Assembly: GCF_901709675.1 (NCBI RefSeq)
Contig: NC_051107.1
Coordinates: 398,001-462,000 of the forward strand
Origin: Syngnathus acus
Lineage: Eukaryota; Chordata; Actinopteri; Syngnathiformes; Syngnathidae
Direction: 5' to 3'
DNA: 64,000 nt
Positions 22,195 through 33,482 of the stretch are shown here, piece by piece (within the stretch, counting starts at the first letter, position 1; each line of letters begins with the position of its first letter). The position numbers were made by a program, and so were the translations under genes. The notes under the pieces were generated by a model. That model was not told the origin of the DNA. It saw only the letters and a list, made by a program, of their open reading frames with translations, and did not search any database.

Positions 22195-22594
22195 TGTTGG
22201 AATGTAGACTATAATGATTAACCAAACTTGTCCTGTTCTCACAACGTAGTAAAACAAAGTGCTAAGTTCCCCTGCACTGGTTGACCAGCTGCAGAGGAAG
22301 CAATCAAAGTTGTTCTGTTTCCCCCAACATCGTAAAACACCCCCTGCTCTGATTTGACCAGAGGCCGGGGGTTCACCAAACCTGTCCATGCTTACCCCCA
22401 CCCTGTTTTCTCTCAATAAATACCCACCCTGTTTTCTCTCAATAAATACTCTCTTGCAAAAGACCAAAGGCAGACTGCGTTCGAACACCTCCGTATGCTA
22501 CAGTGACGAACGTTTTCTCCACTTGCAAGTGCTAAAAGGACAAACTGTCTCCAGTGTGGTTCTTCCAAGTAAGTGAGTGAGCACCATTCTAACA
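22195..22594 (+). mobile_element. Candidate solo LTR
   Basis: It starts TGTTGGAATG and ends CATTCTAACA, imperfect inverted termini of TG...CA type, about 400 bp long. It contains two copies of an AATAAA polyadenylation-like signal in a tandem repeat (TTTTCTCTCAATAAATAC) in plus orientation. A clear target duplication was not seen, so this is a candidate only. Confidence 0.45.
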
Positions 22595-22881
22595 TCAATC
22601 ACTGCCATCAGTATATATAAGCGTTCCTGAGTAGGCTTGAACCACCAACCTTTCAGTTGATAGCCTAACACAAAAACCAATTGCAACACAGAGACATGCG
22701 TCCAGGTGGTTTAATCTGATTTTAAAGGCTTGTGAGGTAATATTGTCCAAAAGGAACATGATTCAACTCATGGCAGAAATGGTCTGATGTACTGCACAGT
22801 GGCCTGTAAAGAACAATGCATGGAGACTTGCTCATTCCATCCGAAGCCAAAGTTCTGACATTAACACAGAGGCATTAAAAA
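22595..22881. other. No recognisable feature
   Basis: I see no gene or repeat boundary that I can support in this stretch. Confidence 0.3.
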
Positions 22882-23058
22882 AAAAGCTTTTTTTAATATC
22901 CATGCTAAAAGTAAAAACCTTTGATGCAATGACCTTTACATGTCATTTACGTATATTACTTCACACAAACACTACATCCATCTACTCCTGGTTCGGCCCC
23001 CCGGTCAAAATCTAGAACCCAATTCGGCCCGCAAGTCAAAAGGTTTGCCCACCCCTGC
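22882..23058 (+). mobile_element. Truncated hAT of the 'GTGGGCAAAC' family
   Basis: It matches one end of the element at 3820-4852 in inverted orientation and finishes with GGTTTGCCCACCCCTG. The rest is missing. Confidence 0.75.
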
Positions 23059-23530
23059 TCTAGAGCATCGTTCCCCAAGTCATGAACCTCACCGCACGTC
23101 ACTGACTTGTAGCATAATGCTACGAGCATTTGAAAGCAAATTCTGCTAATGGAAAAAATCATCATTGTCAGTTCAGGGCTTAAATTTCTTGCAAAATGGC
23201 TAACAATGGCAAATTCCTTTTCTGTGTAAACAAAGTCAACCAGATAGTATACTGTTTTGTCTCAACTTATTCTTCGTTTAGTTTTAGTACGTTTATTAGT
23301 GAATTTTGTGTTGACACATATTAGCCAATAATGTGCAGTCAACCTTTGATTTCAGGTAGATTTTTGCACATTTGATGTAAAAAAAAGAGTAATACAACCA
23401 AAATGCTGCTAAACATTGGCTTTGGTTGCCCCTGAATTTCCCCAACCCCGGGATCAATAAATGTTCAATCAATCAATGCAACAAACACTATCCCAAGCTA
23501 ACGAATGTTAGCTTGTTCATTTGAGGTTAA

Positions 23531-23561
<31 letters not shown>

Positions 23562-23734
23562 GAACTTGTGCAAAATTAGGTTCCACAGTAATTAAATTCT
23601 AAGTTAGTTCACATATTCAAGTTAATTTTTTAAATCATATCTTTACATTTATCTTTGAAAAATTATTTACACATCTACCCCATTTGCAGCTGCCTAAACT
23701 CTGCTCGCTCCCGATTGCCTAGTTTTGGTCAGAT
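23059..23734. repeat. Repeat-derived spacer with a LINE tail and (AATA)n
   Basis: No gene. 23430-23490 carries a LINE-like 3' end (GAATTTCCCCAACCCCGGGATCAATAAATGTTCAATCAATC). An (AATA)n microsatellite lies at 23528-23562. Confidence 0.45.
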
Positions 23735-23868
23735 GATGGGTGTATGAGGAAGTGTGCCTTGAAGGCACGTTTTCTCACCCAGAGTTGCAGCTTTGCTACC
23801 ATGTGACCCATTTACTGTAACTTATGACATAAGGCAGGCGCAAGTGTTTTTGTACAAGCACGTAGTAA
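23735..23868 (-). pseudogene. Relic of a TCR V segment (RSS and 3' flank only)
   Basis: This stretch is closely similar to 56062-56190, the 3' flank of V5. It shares the GTGTGCCTTGA-GGCAC segment, GAGTTGCAGCTTTGCTAC, ATGTGACCCATTTACT and the nonamer complement GTGTTTTTGTACAAGCACG. Where the V exon should follow, unrelated sequence begins. It is the remnant of a further minus-strand V. Confidence 0.6.
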
Positions 23869-23971
23869 TAGTTGTGTTTTACTTGCAGAAATAAACAAAT
23901 CAAATCAATTTTCGATACCGGCTGGTTCTCTAAGATTCATACAAACACGTGGTGCGGCGCAGGGTCTGATC

Positions 23972-24016
<45 letters not shown>
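23972..24016. repeat. (TTGA)n microsatellite
   Basis: About eleven copies of TTGA/GATT in tandem, directly followed by AACATTTATTGAGCCCCGGGAGTGGGGAAATTCAGG. That is the complement of the LINE 3' end at 23430-23490, so the array is the tail of a minus-strand LINE. Confidence 0.8.
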
Positions 24017-24019
<3 letters not shown>

Positions 24020-24232
24020 CATTTATTGAGCCCCGGGAGTGGGGAAATTCAGGCCCCAGCAGTATTCATACCACAGAGCGGGTATATAAAAGACACACAG
24101 ATGGCACAGATGCCATGAGCGCAACTCAATAGGCTCTTATAAGGCTGCCACACAACGGCGCCACAAAGTTAAAAGCCATCAAAGCAAAGCAACAAGATAA
24201 AGGAAAAAAAAGTAACAGCGGCCAACCAGCCC

Positions 24233-24263
<31 letters not shown>

Positions 24264-24780
24264 ACACAACAAAGAACACCCCAAAACACACAAAATAGCC
24301 TCCACGGGGTCCATAAACAGGTGTTAAGGGCAGCCAATTTCAACGCCGCCCAATGGACCGTGGTCATGAATCGGTAAAACATCACAAAACAGGCAAACGT
24401 GTGAGCAGCGTCCTGGGCTCCCATTCGGGGCACGTGCAGATGGTCATCATGGGGCTGGCACGGCGAAGGACGTTGGTTCCGACGAGCACGAGGGAGCGGA
24501 CTCTCCACTGGGGTCGCGGCTGCGAGGCCAAGGCGAGGGACCCGGTCAGCACCGGCCAGATGAGCAGGAAGCCGTCGTAGAGTCACGCCGGTCCCGACCG
24601 ATGTGCGCAGCCATCCCGGACCCAGGCGATCTGCACACGCCGAGGTGCGGTAGAAGGCACCACCATCGCCAAATGGACAAATAGAAAGAAAGAAAAAGGA
24701 GAAAAGAAGGAAAAAAAGAGGAAAAGGGAGAACACTGCTGGGGGGCTGCCACTCACAGCGGCGCCATAACAAAACAAAAA
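24017..24780 (-). repeat. LINE 3' region remnant with poly-C/(CA)n
   Basis: On minus it runs into a LINE-type tail. A long open stretch exists on minus but is low-complexity (poly-G/C at 24230-24249, CA repeat, AAAGAAAG tracts), and I do not regard it as a gene. The region ends where the V-repeat unit begins at about 24781. Confidence 0.4.
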
Positions 24781-25033
24781 AAATGCCCAGTGCTTTTTAA
24801 CTTGTACATGCTCCTTCTTGATGATGTCATCAGTTATTTTGTCTCCAGTTCAACTTAGACAAAAATGAATTTTAGTACTTTCTCCTGAGGAACAACAGTG
24901 TGAGAAACCTTGAGCCAAACTCCAACCAAATGATTAAGTTTGACTGTTTAAATAAGACCACAGTACGCTGCTGCGACTCAGGGGGTCACTCTTCTTCTAC
25001 TTACAGCAGAGCACGATTGACAAGGTGCATGTG

Positions 25034-25043
25034 TGATGTCACT
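25034..25043 (-). promoter_or_regulatory. TCR promoter decamer-like site upstream of V1
   Basis: TGATGTCACT here is AGTGACATCA on the other strand. It fits the AGTGAYRTCA decamer (a CRE-like element) known from TCR V-beta promoters. It lies 58 bp before the V1 start codon. The same motif occurs upstream of V2 (27059-27068), V3 (29047-29056), V4 (52973-52982) and V5 (56696-56705). Confidence 0.65.
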
Positions 25044-25100
25044 GCAAGAGGAAATGAAGGCCCTTTCTCCTCAGTTCTCATGCAGACTTGGAGTGCAGAC

Positions 25101-25515
25101 ATGAGTCGTGCGCTTGTATGTGTGCTGATGGCCGCTTGGAGCCTCGGTAAGGTCAACATGTGAAGTCATTGCCACTTTCAATGGAGGTCTGACTTTATTG
25201 CCTTCTAACAGGAAGCAACGGCCAGACGGTGCACCAGCCGACACGGGACGTGCAAACAGTGGAGGGTGAAACTGTGACGCTGGAATGTAGGTACGACAGA
25301 TTGGCGACCAACGACTACATCCTCTGGTACAAACAAGAAGCAAACGCAGCGCCCGAGTTCATCCTGAGCCAATTGAAGCTCGGTCAAGGCAAGACGGAGG
25401 AAAAGTACGCAAAGAGGTTTCACTGTAGAGTGAACGCCAGTACCTCGCAAGCTCCTCTGCATATCGACAATGTGAAGCCCAGCGACTCGGGAGTCTTCTA
25501 CTGCGCCCTGGTGCC
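25101..25515 (+). CDS. TRAV: TCR V segment V1
   Basis: The leader exon 25101-25146 encodes MSRALVCVLMAAWSL and ends CTCG then GTAAGG. The V exon 25212-25515 follows a CTAACAG acceptor. The framework is complete: first cysteine in VTLECRYD, LWYKQEANAAPEF, then APLHIDNVKPSDSGVFYCALV with the second cysteine. Three residues earlier in the C'' to D region there is an additional cysteine (RFHC), shared by all members of this group. The 23-type RSS follows directly. It is the first of three tandem copies with a unit length near 2030 bp. Its likely partners are the plus-strand J segments of units B and C, reached by deletion. No defect is seen. Confidence 0.9.
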
Positions 25516-25553
25516 CACGCTGACACATCCACTGACGTGCCTGTACAAAAACA
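25516..25553 (+). promoter_or_regulatory. V1 recombination signal (23-type)
   Basis: Heptamer CACGCTG, 22-bp spacer, nonamer ACAAAAACA (25545-25553, 8 of 9 to consensus). The heptamer keeps the essential CAC but differs at positions 4 and 5. The same variant is present in V1-V5. Confidence 0.85.
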
Positions 25554-25765
25554 CCTGCACCCGCCTTATTTCACAAGTTACAGTAAATGGGTCACAGTGT
25601 AGCAGAGCTACAATTCAACGGGATGACGTACTAAAAACCCAGTGTGAGGATGATATTTTTGTTGTGAACCAACAGGCCTTAAAATTTACTTTGTAACGAA
25701 GTGGGAGAAACAACAATGTGTATATTCTGTTAGGTTAGACAAACTCATATACTTTTTCATGTTCA

Positions 25766-26108
25766 TCCATCCATCCAGTTTTCTATCCCGCTTTTCCCCA
25801 CAGGGGTCGCGGGCGTGCTGGAGCCTATCCCAGCATCCCAGCAGTCATCGAGCAGTAGGCGGGGGACACCCTGAACTGGTTGCTCGCCGATCGCATAGAG
25901 AGGAACAACCATCCGCACTCACCTAGGGGCAATTTGGAGTGCTCGATTGGCCTACCATGGAATGTGGGAAGAAACCGGAGTGCCCGGAGAAAACCCACGC
26001 GGGCACGGACATGCAAACTCCACACAGGGAGGGTCGGAAGTGGAGTCGAACCGGCATCCTCCTAACTGTGAGGCGGACATGCTAACCAGTGCGCCACCTA
26101 GCTGCCCA
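25766..26108 (-). repeat. tRNA-derived SINE with RTE-type tail
   Basis: On minus it begins GGTGGCGCACTGGTTAGCATG (A-box region) and has GGTTCGACTCC (B box), and it ends in a short ATGG repeat, here CCATCCATCC on plus. The copy at 27800-28142 is nearly identical because it lies within the tandem V unit. Confidence 0.7.
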
Positions 26109-26184
26109 TTTTCATGTTCATATATGTGTATATCCTCTTATTATTTTATATAAACATGACTGCTCAATCAAAAACACGGACACA

Positions 26185-27050
<866 letters not shown>

Positions 27051-27058
27051 TGCATGTG

Positions 27059-27068
27059 TGATGTCACT
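27059..27068 (-). promoter_or_regulatory. TCR promoter decamer-like site upstream of V2
   Basis: AGTGACATCA on the minus strand, 68 bp before the V2 start codon, at the same relative place as in V1 and V3. Confidence 0.6.
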
Positions 27069-27136
27069 GCAAGAGGAGGTGAAGGCCCTGCCTCCTCAGC
27101 TACAAGTCAGTGCTCATGCAGACTTGGAGTGCAGAC

Positions 27137-27549
27137 ATGAATCGTGCGCTTGTATGTGTGCTGATGGCCGCTTGGAGCCTCGGTAAGGTTAACAGGTCAT
27201 TGCCGCTTTCAACAGAGGTCTGACTTTATTGCCTTCTTACAGGAAGCAACGGCCAGACGGTGCACCAGCCGACACCGGACGTGCAAACAGTGGAGGGTGA
27301 AACAGTGACGCTGGAATGTAGCTACGACAGATTGGGGGGGAGCAACGACTACATCTTTTGGTACAAACAAGAAGCAAACGCAGCGCCCGAGTTCATGCTG
27401 AGCCGATTGAAGCTCGATCAAGGCAAAACGGAGGAAAAGTACGCAAAGAGGTTTCACTGTAGAGTGAACGACAGTACCTCGCAAGCTCCTCTGCATATCG
27501 ACAATGTGAAGCCCAGCGACTTGGGAGTCTTCTACTGCGCCCTGCAGCC
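27137..27549 (+). CDS. TRAV: TCR V segment V2
   Basis: The leader 27137-27182 encodes MNRALVCVLMAAWSL. The V exon 27243-27549 follows an acceptor CTTACAG. It has both cysteines (LECSYD and FYCALQ), FWYKQEANAAPEF and the DNVKPSD block. It differs from V1 by an extra glycine-rich residue in CDR1 (RLGGSNDY) and by Leu for Ser in PSDLGVFYC, a position usually small or polar (DSG/DSA). That change might weaken folding but leaves the frame open. Second tandem copy. Confidence 0.9.
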
Positions 27550-27587
27550 CACGCTGACACATCCACTGACGTGCCTGTACAAAAACA
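27550..27587 (+). promoter_or_regulatory. V2 recombination signal (23-type)
   Basis: CACGCTG, 22-bp spacer, ACAAAAACA; identical to that of V1. Confidence 0.85.
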
Positions 27588-27799
27588 CCTGCACCCGCCT
27601 TATTTCACAAGTTACAGTAAATGGGTCACAGTGTAGCAGAGCTACAATTCAGTGGGATGACATACTAAAAACTCAGCGTGAGGATGATATTTTTGTTGTG
27701 AACCAACAGGCCTTAAAATTTACTTTGTAACGAAGTGGGAGAAACAACAATGTGTATATTCTGTTAGGTTAGACAAACTCATATACTTTTTCATGTTCA

Positions 27800-28142
27800 T
27801 CCATCCATCCAGTTTTCTATCCTGCTTTTCCCCACAGGGGCCGCGGGCGTGCTGGAGCCTATTCCAGCATCCCAGCAGTCATCGAGCAGTAGGCGGGGGA
27901 CACGCTGAACTGGTTGCTCGCCGATCGCATAGAGAGGAACAACCATCCGCACTCACCTAGGGGCAATTTGGAGTGCTCGATTGGCCTACCATGGAATGTG
28001 GGAAGAAACCGGAGTGCCCGGAGAAAACCCACGCGGGCACGGACATGCAAACTCCACACAGGGAGGGTCGGAAGTGGAGTCGAACCGGCATCCTCCTAAC
28101 TGTGAGGCGGACGTGCTAACCAGTGCGCCACCTAGCTGCCCA
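27800..28142 (-). repeat. tRNA-derived SINE (duplicate of 25766-26108)
   Basis: Nearly identical to the copy in the V1 unit, carried along by tandem duplication. Confidence 0.7.
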
Positions 28143-28214
28143 TTTTCATGTTCATATATGTGTATATCCTCTTATTATTTTATATAAACATGACTGCTCA
28201 ATCAAAAACACGGA

Positions 28215-28264
28215 CACAATACACGCACGCGCGCGCGCGCGCACGCACGCACGCACGCACGCAT

Positions 28265-28295
<31 letters not shown>

Positions 28296-28304
28296 CACAC
28301 ACAG
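28215..28304. repeat. Compound (CG)n/(ACGC)n/(CA)n microsatellite
   Basis: The equivalent of the long CA repeat of unit 1, here mixed GCGC and ACGC units. Confidence 0.9.
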
Positions 28305-29046
28305 GGTGGGGACTCTCCAATACACATATATGGAGATATCAAATGGTCAGGTGACACGTTCCCGTCTTTTCCGGACAGTATAGAACCTTCTGACCTGGAG
28401 ACTGGGAGTTGTATCATCTGCTGCCGTGCCTCGTGTACTGGCCGCCATTAAATGACCCAAGATCTTGCCAATAAAGAACCAACTGTTACTCCACATCTTT
28501 GTTTTCCTTGCTCAACAATGGACATCTCAATTAACACGCAACAGTAACTAGGAAGATTTCGCATTCTTCTTTCCATTCGGCACGGTAATGAGCTTCCTAT
28601 CCGCGCCTCAGTTCATTATTATTTAATAGTAGTACAGTAATGTAGATTCCTTCACATCTAATACCTCAATTTCCTCCCCTTCTTTCTTACTCATCACTGG
28701 AGCAAGAGGATACAATCAATAACAGAAGATTTGAGACAAGTGCTACAAACCTCAGAAGTCAATAAGTGGACCAACGACAGCTGACACTGCCCATCTTCAT
28801 GACCCATAGTCGTACATCTTCATGACCCATGGTGACACAAGGATGGCGAAAATTTTGTCTCCAGTTCAACTTGGACAAAAATGAATTTTAGTACTTTCTC
28901 CTGAGGCACAGTGTGAGAAACCTTGAGCCAAACTCCAACCAAATGACTAAGTTTGACTGTTTAAATAAGACCACAGTACGCTGCTGCAACTCATGGAGTC
29001 ACTCTTCTTCTACTCACAGCAGAGCATGATTGACAAGGTGCATGTG
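28305..29046. other. V2-V3 intersegment DNA
   Basis: Duplicate of 26315-27050; no coding region seen. Confidence 0.6.
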
Positions 29047-29056
29047 TGATGTCACT
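29047..29056 (-). promoter_or_regulatory. TCR promoter decamer-like site upstream of V3
   Basis: AGTGACATCA on minus, 69 bp before the V3 start codon. Confidence 0.6.
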
Positions 29057-29124
29057 GCAAGAGGAAGTGAAGGCCCCGCCTCCTCAGCGACAAGTCAGTG
29101 CTCATGCAGACTTGGAGTGCAGAC

Positions 29125-29531
29125 ATGAATCGTGCGCTTGTATGTGTGCTGATGGCCGCTTGGAGCCTCGGTAAGGTTAACAGGTCATTGCCGCTTTCAA
29201 CGGAGGTCTGACTTTATTGCCTTCTAACAGGAAGCAACGGCCAGACGGTGCACCAGCCGACACCGGACGTGCAAACAGTGGAGGGTGAAACAGTGACGCT
29301 GGAATGTAGCTACGACAGATTGGGGGGGAGCAACGACTACATCTTTTGGTACAAACAAGAAGCAAACGCAGCGCCCGAGTTCATGCTGAGCCGATTGAAG
29401 CTCGATCAAGGCAAAACGGAGAAAAAGTACGCAAAGAGGTTTCACTGTCGAGCCAGTAACTCGCAAGCTCCTCTGCATATCGACAATGTGAAGCCCAGCG
29501 ACTCGGGAGTCTTCTACTGCGCCCTGGTGCC
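29125..29531 (+). CDS. TRAV: TCR V segment V3
   Basis: The leader 29125-29170 is identical in coding to that of V2. The V exon 29231-29531 follows CTAACAG. The CDR1 side matches V2 (RLGGSNDY), and the CDR3 side matches V1 (FYCALV). Two codons are lost after FHCR (RASNSQAPLH), in frame. Both cysteines and the WYKQ core are intact. The mosaic of V1 and V2 features suggests gene conversion or unequal crossing-over within the array. Downstream, the tandem unit is cut at about 29690 by a hAT fragment. Confidence 0.9.
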
Positions 29532-29569
29532 CACGCTGACACATCCACTGACGTGCCTGTACAAAAACA
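29532..29569 (+). promoter_or_regulatory. V3 recombination signal (23-type)
   Basis: CACGCTG, 22-bp spacer, ACAAAAACA, as in V1 and V2. Confidence 0.85.
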
Positions 29570-29689
29570 CCTGCACCCGCCTTATTTCACAAGTTACAGT
29601 AAATGGGTCACAGTGTAGCAGAGCTACAATTCAGCGGGATGACATACTAAAAACTCAGTGTGAGGATGATATTTTTGTTGTGAACCAAC

Positions 29690-30229
29690 AATTCTTAGGA
29701 TAGAGCCGAGGTGTCGGTCCGTTAACCTAGATCTGTGACGGGCTTTGTTGACGTTCATGTGGCTGAACGTCTTCTCACACACGTAGGTTGAGCCAAATTG
29801 TCCACTCTTTTTTAACATTCGGCACTCAGTGTCCACCTTTCTTTTCTTCGGGCCACTCATTTTAATGGAAGGATTCCAGGGGAAGGTTTGTGGGTGGCAT
29901 TAGCGTAAAATTGTATCTGAAAACTCAGCGCGCGAATTACGAGAACATTGATGTCACAGCCTACACTCGAAATTCGGCACTGATAGAAGAAATTACTACG
30001 TACTACTGAGTACGCACACGCACTTGTGAGTGTGCACCGAGCTTTCTGACACGGCTCCTGGGAGTAAATGCGCGGGCGGGCGCTTCCCCATCTACTGGGG
30101 AAACATAGTAATTGCAGGGAAAATGACCCCCAAAAAAATTAATAATACAATTTATTCAGGTTTGGCGGGCCGGATTAAACGGCCCCGTGGGCCGGATGTG
30201 GCCCGCGGGCCGTAGTTTGCCCATGTCTG
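29690..30229 (-). mobile_element. 5'-truncated hAT of the 'GTGGGCAAAC' family
   Basis: It begins in the middle of the family sequence (ATTCTTAGGATAGAGCCGAGG) and runs to the right terminus CGTAGTTTGCCCATGTCTG. On minus it holds MSGPKKRKVDTEC and RHRSRLTDRHLGSILRI pieces of the transposase. Its left part is missing where it meets the V3 3' flank. Confidence 0.75.
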
Positions 30230-30235
30230 GTGTAG

Positions 30236-30800
30236 AGAGAGAAGAGCAGTCGAGAGAGGACGCACCCCTGGGGGGCACCAGTATTGGTGGTCCGGGTGTC
30301 GGATTTGATGGTCCCCAGCCTCACATACTGCCTCCTGTTGGTCAGGAAGCTGGTGATCTACTGACAGGTGGAGGCAGGCACCGCGAGCTGGATGAGCTTC
30401 TGGTGGAGGATGTCAGGATCAATGGTATTGAACGCCGAGCTGAAGTCCACAAACAGGATCCTGGCGTACGTCCCTAGGGTGTCCAGGTGGTGCAGGATGC
30501 AGTACAGTCCCATGTTGACCGCATCGTTCACCGACCTGTTTGCCCGGTAGGCAAACTGCAGGGGGTCCAGCAGGGGGCCCGTGATGACCTTCAGGTAGTT
30601 CATCACTAACCTCTCGAAAGATTTCATGACCACAGATGTCAGTGCGACGGGTCTATAGTCATTCAAACCTGTGATGGCGGGCTTCTTGGCCACCGGTATG
30701 ATGATGGAGCTCTTGAAGCACGAGGGCACCTCACACAGCTCCAGGGAAAGGTTGAAGATCCGTGCAAAGATGGGTGCCAATTTGCGGACTCCATCGTGGT
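30236..30800 (-). mobile_element. L2/CR1-like LINE fragment (reverse transcriptase)
   Basis: On minus it encodes [36 protein letters not shown] and [20 protein letters not shown], the finger and first palm blocks of a LINE reverse transcriptase. The catalytic FADD box is not included. Related to, but not the same copy as, the LINE at 15353-17303. Confidence 0.8.
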
Positions 30801-31160
30801 GAGTCGAAAGCTGAGCCAAACGGCAAAGCTCTCAATTTACCGGTCGATCTACGCTCCTACTCTCACCTATGGTCACGAGCTATGGGTCGTGGCCGAAAAA
30901 ACAAGATCTTGGATACAAGCGGCCGAAATGAGTTTCCTCCGCAGGGTGTCAGGGCTCTCCCTTAGAGATAGGGTGAGAAGCTCAGTCATCCGGGAGAGGC
31001 CCCATGGATGGCCCAGGATGCGCTGGAGAGACTATGTCGCTCAGCTGCCCTGGGAATGCCTTGGGATCTCCTGGGATGAGTTACTCAAAGTGGCTGGGGA
31101 GAGGGAAGTCTGGGCGTCCCTCCTAAAGCTGCTGCCCCCACGACCCGACCCTGGATAAGC
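30790..31160 (+). mobile_element. RTE/Rex3-like LINE 3' end
   Basis: It encodes the C-terminal block of a teleost [61 protein letters not shown] and a stop. A GATAAGCGGAAGTGG end and tetranucleotide repeats follow. It joins the minus-strand LINE fragment head to head near 30795. The family attribution is from the tail style. Confidence 0.7.
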
Positions 31161-31162
31161 GG

Positions 31163-31280
31163 AAGTGGGTTGGTTGGTTGGTTGGTTGGTTGGTTGGTTG
31201 GTTGGTTGGTTGGTTGGTTGGTTGGTTGGTTGGTTGGTTGGTTGGTTGGTTGGTTGGTTGGTTGGTTGGTTGGTTGGCTG
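31163..31280. repeat. (TTGG)n microsatellite
   Basis: About 28 copies of TTGG in tandem. It forms the tail of the RTE-like LINE. Confidence 0.95.
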
Positions 31281-31288
31281 GTTGGTTT

Positions 31289-31379
31289 TGGATGGATGGA
31301 TGGATGGATGGATGGATGGATGGATGGATGGATGGATGGATGGATGGATGGATGGATGGATGGATGGATGGATGGATGG
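31289..31379. repeat. (GGAT)n microsatellite
   Basis: About 22 copies of GGAT immediately after the TTGG array. Confidence 0.95.
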
Positions 31380-32046
31380 TACTATAAATTCCTTCACATC
31401 TAATACCTCAATTTCCTCCCTTTATTTCTTACTCGTAAATGGAGCAAGAGGATACAAGCAATACCAGAAGAATTGAGACAGGTGCTACAAACCTCAGAAG
31501 TCAATAGGTGGACCAACGGCAGCTTACAGTGCCCATCAGTGTTTGGCAAGCTAGTTGGCAAAAGTAGCTAGCTAAACTACAATGAAATGAAAAAAGTGGC
31601 TAAAATAGTACATCAACTTTTAAGATCGAGCAAACGTTAGGAATGGTGCTGTGGTGACACAGTGGAACTGAATATTGGGACATTGAGTTGACTCTGAAAA
31701 CCAGTTTTATGAATGAATAGATGGACAAGTCCTTTTTAGATGTTCAGGAAGCTAGCTCATTGTGTTTCATGTTACTAGACTGTGGCTTTAATAAAAAACA
31801 GGAACCTGGAGGGTAGAACTAGCACCGAACGGTACAGCAGAGCAAAATAACTGAAAAGATAACACAGAACCTGTTCAACTCAATTTAGAATATGAAGCTA
31901 GCATGTAGCGTCAATGATGTTTGTACTGTACTTTACTTAATGTACAGTTTTATTTTTGTTTTATTAAGAAGACTACACAACATAACAGACGTGAAACTTA
32001 ATTAGTCGACAGCCAGTCAACTAATTAAGCTTCAAATCCCTTAACC
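31380..32046. other. 3' flank of the D unit
   Basis: Non-coding. Homologous in inverted orientation to about 51105-52260 beyond the C unit. A shared example is AAAACCAGTTTTATGAATGAATAGATGG, interrupted there by two insertions. Confidence 0.55.
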
Positions 32047-33474
32047 CATAGGTGTCAAACTCTGGCCCGCGGGCCAAATTTGGCCCGCAGTGTAATTATA
32101 TTTGGCCCGCGAGGCAATTTCAAATTAATATTAGAGCTGGCCCGCCGGTATTATACGGCGGCAGCGCTGTAACACCGCATTCATCGCTTGTACTAATCCT
32201 ATAATGCTCTGCTGTTGCTTTGGCGCCCATACGTCCGTTCATGACTCCGCCTCATGCCCATATAAGTAGAATCCGTGTTCATTTCTTCCCAGAATGCACC
32301 TGAAATTTTCAAGATGGCGCTGCCTAGATTCGATACTATTGGCTATTCAGAATACACAGATGTGCCGTATCACACAGAGGTGAGATGGCTAAGCCGCGGA
32401 AAAGTGCTGAACAGATTTTTCGAACTGCGTGAAGAAATATGCCAGTTTCTGGAAAGCAAAGGGAAGGACACAGCAGAGCTCCGGGGGCAAAAGTTTCTGT
32501 GTGAGCTTCTGTGTGACATCTCAAGCCACCTCGATGTGCTGAACCTGCAGCTGCAGGGGCGGGGACGCATCATCACAGATATGTATGCGTCAGTGAGAGC
32601 TTTTAAAATGAAGATGTGCCTGTGGGAGAATCAGATGCGACAAGATCGCAGTTGATGTGGAAAAAGCACCAACCAACCTCCAAATGGAGCTGATTGAACT
32701 CCAGTGTGATGAAACGCTGAAGTCAAAGTTTGATGCTGTTGGGGCCGCACAGTTAACACAGTTCATCCCTGACACGATGCCTCAGCTTCGCACTGAAGTT
32801 GCTCAATTGCTCTCCATGTTTGGTAGCACTTACCTACGTATGTGAGCAACTTTTTTTCTTCAATGAAGATGACGAAAACTTCTCACAGGAGACGTCTGAC
32901 TGACGAACACCTTTGTTCGATAATGACGGTTTCCTCAGCTCAAACCCTAAGCCCCGACATTGATGAACTGGCATCCAAGAAAAGATGCCAGGTATCTGGC
33001 TTGGCCGCATCAGAGTAGATCAGTGTGTCGCAAAATGAGCAGTAAATACATTTTCTATGCACTTTTTCTTGCTACTCCAAGGCCTGAATGGTTGATTTAT
33101 TCATAGTTGTTATGTTATTTTATTTTCAAATTTATTAGCCTGTGTAAGAAGCTAATTTTGACATTTACCTCAGAAGGCTGCAAACAGAAAGGAGGCATTC
33201 AATTTTTATTTAAATTTTATTTAATATGCCATTGATATGTTTTATTATTATTATTATTATTACTATTATTGTTATTAGTATTATTCGTGTTATTATCAAC
33301 TTGATTTTGCACGCCTGCACTTTTAAGTTATATAAGCCTTGCTTGTTCAATATTCATTGTAAAATCAAAACTTGTTTGATTCCATATTAAAAGGTTCATT
33401 TGTTCAACCTTGGCCCGCGGCTTTGTTCAATTTAAAATTTTGGCCCACTGTGAATTTGAGTTTGACAACCCCTG
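32047..33474 (+). mobile_element. hAT element, GTF2IRD2-like, internally deleted
   Basis: The termini are CATAGGTGTCAAACTC and GAGTTTGACAACCCCTG, flanked by the perfect 8-bp duplication CCTTAACC (32039-32046 and 33475-33482). It encodes the C-terminal half of a transposase. The homologous position on the C side (about 51.1 kb) lacks it, so it entered after the inverted duplication. Confidence 0.9.
32275..32990 (+). pseudogene. hAT transposase C-terminal fragment (GTF2IRD2-like)
   Basis: It reads HTEVRWLSRGKVLNRFFELR, FLCELLCDISSHLDVLNLQL, then after a stop and frame change (32653) APTNLQMELIELQCDETLKS and FGSTYL at the dimerisation region. The N-terminal zinc finger and first catalytic blocks are missing. 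Confidence 0.8.
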
Positions 33475-33482
33475 CCTTAACC

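Noticed and set aside
24179-24772. A 197-codon open stretch on minus
   Set aside because: Low-complexity F/L-rich and R-rich composition, poly-G and CA tracts inside, and flanking LINE tail. It has no domain and is best explained as repeat DNA.
31041-31476. Open stretches of VGWL, DGWM or PTNQ repeats
   Set aside because: Translations of (TTGG)n and (GGAT)n, not proteins.
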